Assembly: GCF_002102175.1 (NCBI RefSeq)
Contig: NZ_LQOX01000096.1
Coordinates: 1-64,000 of the forward strand
Length of the DNA stretch: 64,000 nt
Origin: Mycobacterium gastri
GTDB taxonomy: Bacteria > Actinomycetota > Actinomycetes > Mycobacteriales > Mycobacteriaceae
Direction of reading: 5' to 3'
The translations under genes were made by a program, and so were the position numbers. The notes below the pieces were generated by a model, which worked only from the letters and a program-made list of their open reading frames with translations, had not been told where the DNA came from and made no database searches. Position 1 is the stretch's first letter. Every line of letters starts with the position of its first letter. Shown here in pieces: positions 8,343 through 17,039 of this stretch.

Positions 8343-9415
8343 GCGGCCCTGCCGTTCAGCCCGCTCTGCGGATGTCCCAGCGCCGCCAGGACCTGCCGGG
8401 CCGCCGCGGCCAGCGCCGATCGCCGTCGCAATCGAAGGCCACCGTGTTCCAATTGCCCGGCGAGGCGCGGCTGGGCTCGCATCGACGCCAGCAGCGGGAC
8501 GCGGGCGATGTCGGCGACCTCCACTGCTCGCAATCCACCCGGTGACGGCCCGCGCACGACCAACCCCAGGTTGGGGTTGATCGCGGTCAGCACCGGAACG
8601 ATCGCGGCGGTGGCCGCGCAGGCCCTGACATCGCTGGGGCAGACGAGGACGACGAGGTCGGCGGTGTCCAACGCGGCGTGGCTGGCGTCGGTCATCCGGC
8701 GGGGCAGATCGCAGACGACGACGACTCCGCCGCGCCGGCCGGCGTCAACGACCGCTTCCACCGGTGCGGCATCCAATTCGCAACTGCCGCGGGTGCCCGA
8801 GAGCATGCTGATCCCCCGATGTCGCGGCAAGGCCTCACATACCGCCGACCAATGCAGCCGGCCGCCCTGTAAAGCCAGGTCGGGCCAGCGCACACCGGGT
8901 GCTGATTCGCCGCCTACCAGCAGATCGATGCCGCCTCCCCACGAATCGAGGTCCACCAGCAATGCCTGGGCGGCACCATGGGCCAAGGCGACCGCGAACA
9001 GCGAGGCCCCGGCACCCCCACATCCTCCGATGACGGCGACGACTTTCCCGCGGATGCCCTCGTCGCGCGCTGATGCGGCGGCGTCGGCGAGTTCGCGGAT
9101 CAGTTCGTGTTCTTGCTCGGGCATCCGCAGCACCCGCTCGGCGCCGACGGCGATGGCCGCCGCCCAGGTGGCCGTGACAGGTTCGCCGCCGGCCAGCACC
9201 GAGACGTGGGCACGCCGCGGCAGGGCAATCCGGCCGCAACGCTCGGCGGCCGCTTGGTCGAGCACCACTGCGGCCGCCGCGGACCAGGCCTTTCTGGTCA
9301 CCGAACCGCTGTGAACGACCCGAACTCCCACGGCTGCGGCGATCCGGTCCAGCTCGTCGCGCAGTTCACCGGCGGTCACCATCGCCAACACTCCGGGGCC
9401 AAGGGATTGGGTCAC
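8339..9415 (-). CDS. ssd: TadZ/MinD-like protein, septum-site-determining protein Ssd (Rv3660c family)
   Basis: A 358-residue protein of the MinD/ParA-like class that begins Tad operons (TadZ, called CpaE in some species). The P-loop region reads VAVIGGCGGAGASLFAVALA, so both lysines of the usual deviant Walker A (KGGxGKT) are absent; a later LLVDLDSWGGGIDLLVGG matches the switch I region. In M. tuberculosis the homologue Ssd affects septum formation and dormancy-related expression; TadZ proteins otherwise place the pilus machine at the pole. The GTG at 9415 is used; a second start lies 11 codons in. It is the first gene of the tad operon. Confidence 0.85.
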   Translation of the reverse strand: MTQSLGPGVLAMVTAGELRDELDRIAAAVGVRVVHSGSVTRKAWSAAAAVVLDQAAAERCGRIALPRRAHVSVLAGGEPVTATWAAAIAVGAERVLRMPEQEHELIRELADAAASARDEGIRGKVVAVIGGCGGAGASLFAVALAHGAAQALLVDLDSWGGGIDLLVGGESAPGVRWPDLALQGGRLHWSAVCEALPRHRGISMLSGTRGSCELDAAPVEAVVDAGRRGGVVVVCDLPRRMTDASHAALDTADLVVLVCPSDVRACAATAAIVPVLTAINPNLGLVVRGPSPGGLRAVEVADIARVPLLASMRAQPRLAGQLEHGGLRLRRRSALAAAARQVLAALGHPQSGLNGRAA

Positions 9416-9609
9416 CCCCCTACCCTGCGAGGCCGCCGCTGTTGCACACCAGTCCCAAAGTGCAATCTGTGGATAGAGACGCGGCTGTGCACAATTACGC
9501 CGGCTGCCCGCTCACATCGAACTCGGAGGACCCGGACGGGACGTTTCGCGAAGATCTCCGCAACGTGTAGCGAGCCCGGCTCAGCGCTGCGTCACACAGA
9601 TTTTGCCCC

Positions 9610-9706
9610 AGAAAAGGGGACGACCCCCGCCAGGGGGGAGGAGGCGGAGGTCGTCGTGCTTCAGCCCCGGGGGGTCGGGCTGATGCACCCTCGGCTCAGG
9701 GCCGAG
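9610..9706 (-). ncRNA. 6C small RNA (B11-type)
   Basis: On the minus strand two stem-loops follow each other with C-rich loops. The first has stem 9677-9683 / 9661-9667 (TCAGCCC / GGGCTGA) and a loop containing CCCCCC; the second has stem 9649-9655 / 9619-9625 (GACGACC / GGTCGTC) and a C-rich loop (CCTCCTCCCCCC), followed by CTTTTCT. Two hairpins with runs of about six cytosines define the 6C motif of actinobacteria, and in M. tuberculosis the 6C RNA (B11) lies in this same gap between Rv3660c and Rv3661. C-rich loops are thought to pair with G-rich ribosome binding regions of target mRNAs. Ends are approximate. Confidence 0.85.
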
Positions 9707-9713
9707 TAATGCT

Positions 9714-9719
9714 TACTAT
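9714..9719 (-). promoter_or_regulatory. -10 box of the 6C RNA promoter
   Basis: Minus-strand TATAGT lies 8 bases upstream of the predicted 5' end of the 6C RNA. A weak -35-like TTGCGT lies about 19 bases further upstream. A perfect inverted repeat ATGCCA-GA-TGGCAT (9724-9737) sits between the two and could be an operator. These are pattern readings only. Confidence 0.55.
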
Positions 9720-9874
9720 ACACATGCCAGATGGCATTCACGCAAGTAATTGCACACGCGAAAAAATACCGCCTGAGCCGGGTAAACGTGGTGGCCAAAG
9801 CGACAACGTTTGTTACCATCGGCCCCTTCCGGCACAGGATCACGGCGTGCCGGGCGCCAACCTATGCTGGATTG

Positions 9875-10732
9875 GTGACCGTCTCCGACCAGGCCGCCCC
9901 GCAGCAAACTTCACCCCAATCACCCGACGCGCCGCCTCCACAGGTGCGCACCGCCGCTTTCTTCGACCTGGACAAGACCATCATCGCCAAGTCCAGCACA
10001 CTGGCGTTCAGCAAACCCTTCTTCGCGCAGGGGCTGCTGAACCGCCGCGCCGTGCTCAAGTCCAGCTATGCGCAGTTCATCTTCCTGCTCTCCGGCGCCG
10101 ACCATGACCAGATGGACCGCATGCGTATCCACATGACCAACATGTGCACCGGCTGGGACGTGGAACAGGTGAAGTCGATCGTCAACGAGACGCTGCACGA
10201 CATCGTCACTCCGCTGGTCTTCGCCGAAGCCGCCGACCTCATCGCCGCCCACAAGCTGTGCGGCCGTGACGTCGTGGTGGTCTCCGCCTCGGGCGAGGAG
10301 ATCGTGGCGCCGATCGCCCGCGCTCTGGGTGCCACTCATGCGATGGCCACCCGGATGGTCGTCGAAGATGGTAAGTACACCGGTGAGGTCGCGTTCTACT
10401 GCTACGGCGAGGGCAAGGTGCAGGCGATCCGCGAGCTGGCCTCCCGTGAGAGCTACCCGCTGGAACACTGCTACGCCTACTCCGACTCGATCACCGACCT
10501 GCCGATGCTCGAGGCCGTGGGCCACCCCTCGGTGGTCAACCCCGATCGCGGATTGCGGAAACTAGCCATCGAGCGCGGTTGGCCGGTGTTGTCATTCTCC
10601 CGGCCGGTGTCCCTGCGCGACCGTATCCCGGCGCCGTCGGGGGCGGCGATCGCCACCACTGCCGCGGTGGGAGTCAGTGCGCTGGCCGCCGGAGCAGTCA
10701 GCTACGCGCTGCTGCGCCGCTTCGCTTTTTGA
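9875..10732 (+). CDS. HAD-superfamily IB phosphatase (Rv3661 family)
   Basis: A 285-residue HAD hydrolase of the SerB-like IB subfamily. Motif I is AAFFDLDKTIIAKSST (both catalytic Asp present), motif II the VVVVSASGEE region, and motif IV the ending CYAYSDSITDLPML, where the Asp residues bind Mg2+. A hydrophobic tail (AIATTAAVGVSALAAGAVSY) near the C-terminus suggests membrane attachment. The GTG at 9875 (VTVSDQ) matches the M. tuberculosis start; the open frame extends 48 codons further upstream, but that part has no family similarity and runs toward the 6C promoter. The substrate is not known. Confidence 0.9.
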   Translation: MTVSDQAAPQQTSPQSPDAPPPQVRTAAFFDLDKTIIAKSSTLAFSKPFFAQGLLNRRAVLKSSYAQFIFLLSGADHDQMDRMRIHMTNMCTGWDVEQVKSIVNETLHDIVTPLVFAEAADLIAAHKLCGRDVVVVSASGEEIVAPIARALGATHAMATRMVVEDGKYTGEVAFYCYGEGKVQAIRELASRESYPLEHCYAYSDSITDLPMLEAVGHPSVVNPDRGLRKLAIERGWPVLSFSRPVSLRDRIPAPSGAAIATTAAVGVSALAAGAVSYALLRRFAF

Positions 10733-10867
10733 CCCCGGCGACCGTGCGGCACTGGTGTCCCAGTTTCACCAATCGTCCCGGTAGCAAACACGTTGAGCCA
10801 CGATCAAAAGTTGTCACGGAATTTTCACGCAATTAGGCCTTGCTGTGGTCAGGGTCTAGTAGTAGAA

Positions 10868-11168
10868 ATGGAGTCACGGAAGCCCGGTGAGGCCAAGGTC
10901 GATCCGGAAGAGAAGGTTCGTTCTCCCGACCCGGGCACCCAGCACGGTTCCCGGCACCCACGCGGAGTCATAGCCGCGATAATGGCAGAAGTGTTGCGGG
11001 CCTGCGTAATTGCGAAGTGCAGACGGTGGCGACGGTCCTTTGGGTGGGGCTGCAGCCGGATGCGTCGCAAAAGCGCCGAGGCCAACCCACGCAGCCCCGA
11101 AATGCACGCTTGGTAACCGAGAACCGTGTTGGCGGGCGGCGATTCGAATCCTTCGGTCGCCGCCCGCT
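10868..11168 (+). ncRNA. Ms1 (MTS2823) small RNA, RNA polymerase-binding
   Basis: The 476-bp gap between the HAD phosphatase gene and the Fic-like gene holds no credible protein but is the position of MTS2823 in M. tuberculosis, a roughly 300-nt RNA homologous to M. smegmatis Ms1, which binds core RNA polymerase in stationary phase. The predicted RNA starts after a TAGTAG-type -10 near 10856-10864 and ends at a strong GC-rich hairpin (11132-11167). Long partly complementary G/C-rich segments within it would allow an extended rod. Ends are estimated from the known length. Confidence 0.75.
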
Positions 11169-11172
11169 TCGC
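11132..11172 (+). terminator. Hairpin ending the Ms1 RNA
   Basis: A perfect 11-bp stem GCGGGCGGCGA (11132-11142) / TCGCCGCCCGC (11157-11167) closes a 14-base loop. It is followed by TTCGCATTTCT, a weak T-rich tail of the sort common in mycobacteria. Confidence 0.75.
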
Positions 11173-11208
11173 ATTTCTGCGAACAATTTGCTTTTGTAGT
11201 CCCGCCAG

Positions 11209-11976
11209 CTATCTGCGGGGCATTGCCTCGGCGATCGATAGTGCCTCGTGCGCCCCGGCTGTCAGCGCCCGGCAACACAGCACCAGCCAGGCCGCCACAC
11301 CGTCGGGCGTGCCCTCGGCGAAGCTGCGCGCGGTGTCACGGTAGCGCGCGGGTTGCCGCATCCAACTCACCTCCGGCACCCCGAGGCCGTGCGGGTCCAG
11401 TCCCGTGGCGATCGTCACCAGCCGCGACACCGCGCGCGCCACCACGCCATCGGCATGGCCAAAGGGCTTGAGCGTCAATAGTTCTGCATGCGCGACCGAG
11501 GCGACCACCGGCGCCGACGCCCGCGTGGGCCGAGTCATCACCGCTGCGAGCAACTCCAGGCGAGGCCCGATCGCGGAGTCGGCCCGTGGACGGCCCAACA
11601 TGTCGTCGTCGACCAGGCCGGCGGCCGCCAACGTGTGCAAGCGGGCCAGTGCCTGCAGCGGCGCCTTCTGCCACACACCGACCAGCGGGCCGCCGCCGCC
11701 CTCCAGCGCCTGCGCCACCCGCAGCGCTCCCCCGAACACGGGATCGCCGACCGCACCAGCCTCGGCCAGGTCGTCCAGCCGTGCCGGACCCCCGTCGAGC
11801 ACCGAGGAAGCCCGCGCCGCCCGCAGCGCCGCCTCGGCGGCGGTCACCGGCCACCCCCGCAGGTTGGCCCGGTGCCGGTGGGCGCGGCCCAGCGCCGCAC
11901 GGGCGCGATCGCTGGCGTCGGCAACGCCGGGCAAGTCCATCAACGCAGCCAGCGGGTCAGCCGTCACAGTTTCCAA
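11209..11976 (-). CDS. Fic-like protein with degenerate active site (Rv3662c family)
   Basis: Listed in M. tuberculosis as a conserved hypothetical protein. Reading the 255 residues, I see a Fic-type layout: an N-terminal inhibition-like motif ARASSVLDGG (compare [ST]xxxE[GN]), then KPFGHADGVVARAVSRL where Fic enzymes have HPFxxGNGRxxR, and the following RYRDTARSFAEGTPDGVAAW, which resembles the helix after the Fic loop. The catalytic His is Lys, Gly-Asn is Ala-Asp and the phosphate-binding Arg is Val, so AMP transfer is unlikely; a binding or scaffolding role is possible. It ends one base before the dppD stop region begins on the same strand order. The fold assignment is my inference. Confidence 0.7.
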   Translation of the reverse strand: METVTADPLAALMDLPGVADASDRARAALGRAHRHRANLRGWPVTAAEAALRAARASSVLDGGPARLDDLAEAGAVGDPVFGGALRVAQALEGGGGPLVGVWQKAPLQALARLHTLAAAGLVDDDMLGRPRADSAIGPRLELLAAVMTRPTRASAPVVASVAHAELLTLKPFGHADGVVARAVSRLVTIATGLDPHGLGVPEVSWMRQPARYRDTARSFAEGTPDGVAAWLVLCCRALTAGAHEALSIAEAMPRR

Positions 11977-11977
11977 C

Positions 11978-13600
11978 CTAACGGGACGCCGCCCCGGCCC
12001 CGGGAATGGCCTCCAGCAACTGCCGGGTGTATTCGTGGCGTGGCCGGGCGAAGACTTCTTCGGTGGTGGCGTGTTCGACCGCTCGGCCGGCGCGCATCAC
12101 CAGCACGTCGTCGGAGACCTGCCGGATGACGGCCAGATCGTGACTGATGAACAAGTACGTCAAACCCCGGTCAGCTTGCAGCTCGGCCAGCAGATCCAAA
12201 ATTTGGGCCTGCACCACCACGTCGAGCGCCGAGACCGCCTCGTCGCACACCAACACCTCGGGCCGCAGCGCCAACGCGCGGGCGATCGCGACGCGTTGGC
12301 GCTGACCGCCCGACAGCTCGCGCGGCAGCCGGTCCAGCACCGATGACGGCAGCGCCACCTGGTCGAGCAACTCACGCACCGCCCGCCGACGCTGTCCCCG
12401 GTCACCAACCCGGTGGATGCGCAATGGCTCCTCGATGCAGCGAAACACCGAGTACCGGGGATCCAGGCTGCTGTAGGGGTTCTGGAACACCGGCTGCACC
12501 CGCCGGCGAAATGCGAACGCGCGGTCCCGGTCCAGCCGGTCGATCTGGTCGCCGTCGAAGACCACCGTGCCCGACGTCGGTTGCAGCAGACCGAGCACCA
12601 TGCGCGCCAGGGTGGACTTGCCCGATCCGGATTCGCCGACGACGGCCAACGTGCTTCCCCGCCGCAGCCGAAACGACACCGAGTCGACGGCACGGAACTC
12701 CGCTCGCCGCCAGGGCACGCCCCGCACCTGGGGGTAGGTTTTGGTCAGTTCCGAGACGACGACGAGGTCGTCGGAATGGCTGGCCAGCTGCGGCCGGTTC
12801 GGTGCCGGCTGTCGCGCCGTCAGCGACGGAGCGGCGGCCACTAGCCGTCGGGTGTACTCGTGTTGGGGATCACGCAGAATCCCCTGTGCCGCACCGGATT
12901 CCACAACTACACCGCGGTTGACGACCACCACCGACTCGGCCCGCTCGGCCGCCAGCGCCAGATCGTGGGTGATCAGCAGCAGCGCGGTGCCCAGTTCGTC
13001 GGTGAGGCGCTGCAGATGGTCGAGGACCTGACGCTGCACGGTCACGTCGAGCGCCGACGTCGGCTCGTCCGCGATCAGCAGCCGCGGCCGCCCCGCCAAC
13101 CCGATGGCGATCAATGCCCGCTGACACATGCCGCCGGACAACTGGTGCGGATAACGCTTGGCTTGCCTGGCCGGATCCGGCATGCCGGCCTGGCCGAGCA
13201 GCTCCATCGCCCGCCGTCGTGCATCGCGGCCGGCGGTGTTGGCCCGCAACGCCTCCCGGATCTGAAAGCCGACCTTCCAGACCGGATTGAGGTTGGTCAT
13301 CGGGTCTTGGGGGACGTAGCCGATCTCCCGGCCGCGGATGGTCCGCATGACCCGCCGGTCCGACGACGTGATGTCGCGCCCGTCGAAAAGGATGCGGCCG
13401 GCGGTGATTCGCCCACCGGACGCCAGCAGCCCCAGGATAGCGGCGGCCAGCGTGGACTTGCCCGATCCCGATTCGCCCACCACCGCAACGGTTCGTCCCG
13501 CAACGACGGTCAAGTCGATGCCGCGCAGCACCGGGTCGTCCGCGCCGAACCTGACTTCCAAACCCTCGACCGACAGCAACGGCGGTCCCCCCGCGCTCAT
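11978..13600 (-). CDS. dppD: Peptide/heme ABC importer, fused double ATPase DppD
   Basis: A 540-residue protein with two ABC ATPase domains in tandem, as in M. tuberculosis DppD. Walker A GESGSGKSTL occurs twice; the signatures are LSGGMCQRA and LSGGQRQRV, and the Walker B segments LLIADEPTSALD and VLVCDEAVSALD. It should energise the DppB-DppC channel. In M. tuberculosis the DppABCD system imports peptides and has been linked to heme uptake. The start is the ATG (MSAGGPPLL) overlapping the dppC stop; a much longer frame upstream is only the shadow of dppC. Confidence 0.93.
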   Translation of the reverse strand: MSAGGPPLLSVEGLEVRFGADDPVLRGIDLTVVAGRTVAVVGESGSGKSTLAAAILGLLASGGRITAGRILFDGRDITSSDRRVMRTIRGREIGYVPQDPMTNLNPVWKVGFQIREALRANTAGRDARRRAMELLGQAGMPDPARQAKRYPHQLSGGMCQRALIAIGLAGRPRLLIADEPTSALDVTVQRQVLDHLQRLTDELGTALLLITHDLALAAERAESVVVVNRGVVVESGAAQGILRDPQHEYTRRLVAAAPSLTARQPAPNRPQLASHSDDLVVVSELTKTYPQVRGVPWRRAEFRAVDSVSFRLRRGSTLAVVGESGSGKSTLARMVLGLLQPTSGTVVFDGDQIDRLDRDRAFAFRRRVQPVFQNPYSSLDPRYSVFRCIEEPLRIHRVGDRGQRRRAVRELLDQVALPSSVLDRLPRELSGGQRQRVAIARALALRPEVLVCDEAVSALDVVVQAQILDLLAELQADRGLTYLFISHDLAVIRQVSDDVLVMRAGRAVEHATTEEVFARPRHEYTRQLLEAIPGAGAASR

Positions 13601-14460
13601 GCCCGCCACGCCCGCGAGGCCGGATCCAGGGCGTCCCGCAACGCGTCGCCCATCAGCATGAAAGCCAGCACCGTAATCGCCAGCGCACCAGCCGGATAGA
13701 ACAGGATTGGCGAACCGGCCCGCAGCCGCATCTGCGCGACATTGATATCGCCGCCCCACGACACCACCGACGTCGGCAAGCCGACCCCAAGGTAGGACAG
13801 CGTGGCCTCGGTGACGATGAAGATGCCCAGCGCGACCGTGGCTACCGCGATCACCGGACCGATCGCATTCGGCAGCGCGTGCCGCAACAGGGTCTGAAAG
13901 CGACTCAGCCCCAGTGCTTTCGCGGCGAGCACATAGTCGCTGCCGCGCACCTCGAGCACCGAACCTCGGGCCACTCTGGCGATTTGGGGCCAACCGAACA
14001 GCGCCAGGATGGCGATCACCGTCCACACCGTGCGGTGAGGCATGACCTGCATGAGCACGATCGCGGCCAGCAGCAACGGTAATCCGAAGAACACGTCGGT
14101 GATCCGCGAGATCACCGCGTCCAGCCAGCCGCCGTAGAAGCCGGCCAGCGCACCCAGCGCGGTGCCCACGACGAATACCGCGAAGGTGGCGCCCAGTCCA
14201 ACCAGGACCGATGCCCGCGCTCCGTAGACGGTGCGCGCGTAAATGTCGTGGCCTTGCAGATCGGTGCCGAACCAGTGCGCCGCCGACGGACCAAGCATGC
14301 TCTGGCTGGGATCGGCGTAGGTGGGGTCGGCCGCGGTGAACCAACCCGGAAACGCCGCGACGACGAGAATGAGCAGGATCAGGGCGGCGGCGGCGACGAA
14401 CTTCGGTCGCCGGCGCAGCCGGCGCCAGGTGTCGAGCCAAAACCGGCCGGGCTCAGCCAT
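13597..14460 (-). CDS. dppC: Peptide ABC transporter permease DppC
   Basis: A 287-residue binding-protein-dependent permease with about six membrane helices, beginning near FVAAAALILLILVVAAFPGW and ending in AITVLAFMLMGDALRDALDP. The EAA loop that contacts the ATPase is visible around DYVLAAKALGLSRFQTLLRH. The start chosen is ATG 14460 (MAEPGRFW), which overlaps the dppB stop by 8 bases; a start at 14487 is also open. It pairs with DppB to form the channel. Confidence 0.92.
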   Translation of the reverse strand: MAEPGRFWLDTWRRLRRRPKFVAAAALILLILVVAAFPGWFTAADPTYADPSQSMLGPSAAHWFGTDLQGHDIYARTVYGARASVLVGLGATFAVFVVGTALGALAGFYGGWLDAVISRITDVFFGLPLLLAAIVLMQVMPHRTVWTVIAILALFGWPQIARVARGSVLEVRGSDYVLAAKALGLSRFQTLLRHALPNAIGPVIAVATVALGIFIVTEATLSYLGVGLPTSVVSWGGDINVAQMRLRAGSPILFYPAGALAITVLAFMLMGDALRDALDPASRAWRA

Positions 14461-15379
14461 ATCGGATCCGCGGGTCCAGGGCGGCATACAGCAGGTCGAC
14501 CGCCAGATTGGTGATCAGATAGATGACCACCAGCACCGTCACGATCGACACCACCGTGGGCGCTTCCTGTCGGGTGACTGCCTGATACAGCACGCCGCCA
14601 ACGCCATGGATGTTGAAGATGCCTTCGGTCACAATGGCTCCGCCCATCAGCGCACCCAGATCCGCGCCGAGGAACGTGACCACCGGGATCAACGAGTTGC
14701 GCAGGATGTGCACCGCCACCACCCGTGGCCGTGACAACCCCTTGGCGGTGGCGGTGCGAACGTAATCCGCGTCGGCGTTGGCGGCCACCGCCGAACGGGT
14801 CAGCCGCACCACATACGCGAAAGACACGGCGCCCAACACGATCCCGGGCAACAACAGCCGGCCGAACGTCGCCCGCCCCCCTACCGTCACCGGCGCCAGC
14901 CCAAGCTTCACGCCGAACAGGAACTGCGCGAGAAAGCCGAGCACGAATATCGGGACCGCGATAATGATGAGCCCGGCGATCAGCACCGAGGCGTCGAACA
15001 GCCCGCCCTGGCGCAGGCCGGCGATCACGCCAAAGCCGATGCCCAGCACCGCCTCCACCGCCAGCGCGATCAACGCCAGCCTGATAGTGACCGGAAACGC
15101 GTGCGCCAGAACGGAACTGACCGGAAGACCGGAATAGGCGCGGCCCAAATCGCCGTGCAGCACACCGCCCAGGTAGCGAAGGTACTGCACGATGAACGGG
15201 TCGTCGAGGTGATAGCGGGCGCGCAGCTGCGCGGCCACGGCGGGAGTCAGCGGCCGGTCACCGGCCATCGCGGCCAGCGGGTCACCCGGCAGCAGGAACA
15301 CCATGGCGTAGATCAGCAGCGTCGCGCCGAGAAACACCGGCACCATCGCCGCGATCCGCCGCACCAGGTACCAACCCAT
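14453..15379 (-). CDS. dppB: Peptide ABC transporter permease DppB
   Basis: A 308-residue permease, the same length as M. tuberculosis DppB. The N-terminus MGWYLVRRIAAMVPVFLGAT forms the first helix, followed by the DppB-type periplasmic segment (FLLPGDPLAAMAGDRPLTP) and five more helices; the EAA loop is DYVRTATAKGLSRPRVVAVH. The start at 15379 comes one base after the dppA stop, so the genes are translationally linked. The open frame upstream of this ATG is antisense-like and not part of the protein. Confidence 0.93.
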   Translation of the reverse strand: MGWYLVRRIAAMVPVFLGATLLIYAMVFLLPGDPLAAMAGDRPLTPAVAAQLRARYHLDDPFIVQYLRYLGGVLHGDLGRAYSGLPVSSVLAHAFPVTIRLALIALAVEAVLGIGFGVIAGLRQGGLFDASVLIAGLIIIAVPIFVLGFLAQFLFGVKLGLAPVTVGGRATFGRLLLPGIVLGAVSFAYVVRLTRSAVAANADADYVRTATAKGLSRPRVVAVHILRNSLIPVVTFLGADLGALMGGAIVTEGIFNIHGVGGVLYQAVTRQEAPTVVSIVTVLVVIYLITNLAVDLLYAALDPRIRYG

Positions 15380-15380
15380 G

Positions 15381-16991
15381 TCAAGCCTTGACGATGTTCT
15401 CGTAGTCGGGCAGACCATTCCAGGTGACGCGCACATTGCTGACCTCGGCCGACCACCCGACGACGGCGATGTTGTCCCACAACGGAACAACGGGCATGTC
15501 GTGTAACAGGATTCGCTGTGCGTCGTTGACCAGCACCTCGGCCTCGCGCAGGGTGGGCGCGGCTTCGGCTCTGGCCAGCGCCGCGTCGAATTCGCTGCTG
15601 GAGTAGCCGACGTCGTTGGAGCCGGCGCCGGTGGTGTACAACGGCGCGAGAAACTCGATCATCGAGGGATAGTCGCCTTGCCAGCCGGCGCGGAAAGCAG
15701 TGTCGATGCTGCGGTTGGTGATCTGGGTGCGAAATCCCGCGAAGGTTGGCTGCGGGGCGCCGACGGCGTCGATGCCCAGCACGTTCTTGATGCTGTTGGC
15801 CACCGCGTCGACCCACTCCTGGTGGCCGCTGTCGGCGTTGTAGGCGATGGCGTATCGGCCGGTCCACGGCGAAATCGCGTCGGCTTGGGCCCAAAGCTGG
15901 CGGGCCCGTCCGGGATTGAAGTCCAAGGCATCGTTACCCGGGATGTCCGGGTCGAATCCCGGCAGCGAGCGGGCGGTGAAATCGCGGGCCGGGCTGCGGG
16001 TTCTGTTGAAGATGTTCTGGCAGATCTGCGGGCGGTTGATGGCCGCCGACAAGGCCAACCGGCGCAGCCGGCCCTCCTCTCCGCCAAAGTGCGGCAGCCG
16101 CAACGGCGTGTCCAGGGACTGGTTGACCGCAGCCGGCCCGCTGGTGGCATGGTCCCCCAGGTCACGCTTGTAGATCGTCAATGCGCTGGACGGAATCGTG
16201 TCCAGCACATCGAGATTGCCGGACAACAGGTCCGAATAGGCGGTGTCGAGGTTGGCGTAGAACTCGAACCGCAGACCCTTGTTTCGAGGTTGCCGGTTGC
16301 CGTGATAGTCGGGGTTGGGCACCAGATCGATCTTGACGTTGTGTTCCCACGAGTCGCCGTCAGCCAACTTGTAGGGGCCGTTGCCGATCGGATTGCGGCC
16401 GAACGCCGCCATGTCACGAAATGCCGTGTCGGGCAGTGGATAGAACGAGCTGTGACCCAGTCGCAACACGAAGTCGACGGTCGGCGCCTTGAGCCGCACG
16501 CTGAACTCGAGGTCGTTGAGCACCCGCAACCCGGACATGGTGGTCCGTTTCGCATCGCCGGCGGCCACCTCGTCGTATCCCTCGATCGGGCTGAAAAACT
16601 GCTGCTGCAGTTGGGCGTTGGCGGCCAAGGCGCCGTAATTCCAGGCGTCGACGAACGAGTGGGCCGTCACCGGTGAGCCGTCGGTGAACTTCCAACCCGG
16701 TTTGAGGACGATGCGGTAGTTGACGTTGTCGGTGGTTTCGATGGACCGGGCGACCTCCGGAGACGGCTTGCCGGTGGCGTCGTAGGACATCAGGCCGGCG
16801 AACAGCCGATCGAGGATGCGGCCGCCGTTGCTGTCGTTGGTACCGGTGGGGATCAGCGGGTTGGGCGGCTCCCCACCGTTGACCAGCACCACATCGGGGC
16901 TCAGCAGGCCACCGCCACACGCGGTCACACCGGCGGCCAGCAGCAGCACGGAGGCTGCTGAGGCTAGCCAGGCCAGCGCGGCGCGCAACAT
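15381..16991 (-). CDS. dppA: Peptide/heme-binding lipoprotein DppA
   Basis: A 536-residue extracellular solute-binding protein (family 5). The N-terminus has a signal peptide (LAWLASAASVLLLAAG) and lipobox VTAC, so the mature protein should be anchored by lipidated Cys25. The characteristic family region after residue 60 includes SPEVARSIETTDNVNYRIVL and KFTDGSPVTAHSFVDAWNYG. In M. tuberculosis DppA binds peptides and heme. It is the first gene of the dppABCD operon. The 48 bp upstream to the dead restriction gene hold nothing recognisable. Confidence 0.93.
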   Translation of the reverse strand: MLRAALAWLASAASVLLLAAGVTACGGGLLSPDVVLVNGGEPPNPLIPTGTNDSNGGRILDRLFAGLMSYDATGKPSPEVARSIETTDNVNYRIVLKPGWKFTDGSPVTAHSFVDAWNYGALAANAQLQQQFFSPIEGYDEVAAGDAKRTTMSGLRVLNDLEFSVRLKAPTVDFVLRLGHSSFYPLPDTAFRDMAAFGRNPIGNGPYKLADGDSWEHNVKIDLVPNPDYHGNRQPRNKGLRFEFYANLDTAYSDLLSGNLDVLDTIPSSALTIYKRDLGDHATSGPAAVNQSLDTPLRLPHFGGEEGRLRRLALSAAINRPQICQNIFNRTRSPARDFTARSLPGFDPDIPGNDALDFNPGRARQLWAQADAISPWTGRYAIAYNADSGHQEWVDAVANSIKNVLGIDAVGAPQPTFAGFRTQITNRSIDTAFRAGWQGDYPSMIEFLAPLYTTGAGSNDVGYSSSEFDAALARAEAAPTLREAEVLVNDAQRILLHDMPVVPLWDNIAVVGWSAEVSNVRVTWNGLPDYENIVKA

Positions 16992-17039
16992 GACAGCGAC
17001 CCTAAGGCCTGACCGATTCGCTGCCTTGACCGTGCCCGC

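Noticed and set aside
9731..9874. Upstream start for the HAD phosphatase
   Set aside because: The extra 48 codons overlap the 6C promoter and are not family-like; GTG 9875 matches the M. tuberculosis protein.
13601..14440. N-terminal extension of dppD through dppC
   Set aside because: The extra 280 residues are an alternative frame of the permease gene; the ABC domain begins at ATG 13600, overlapping the dppC stop.
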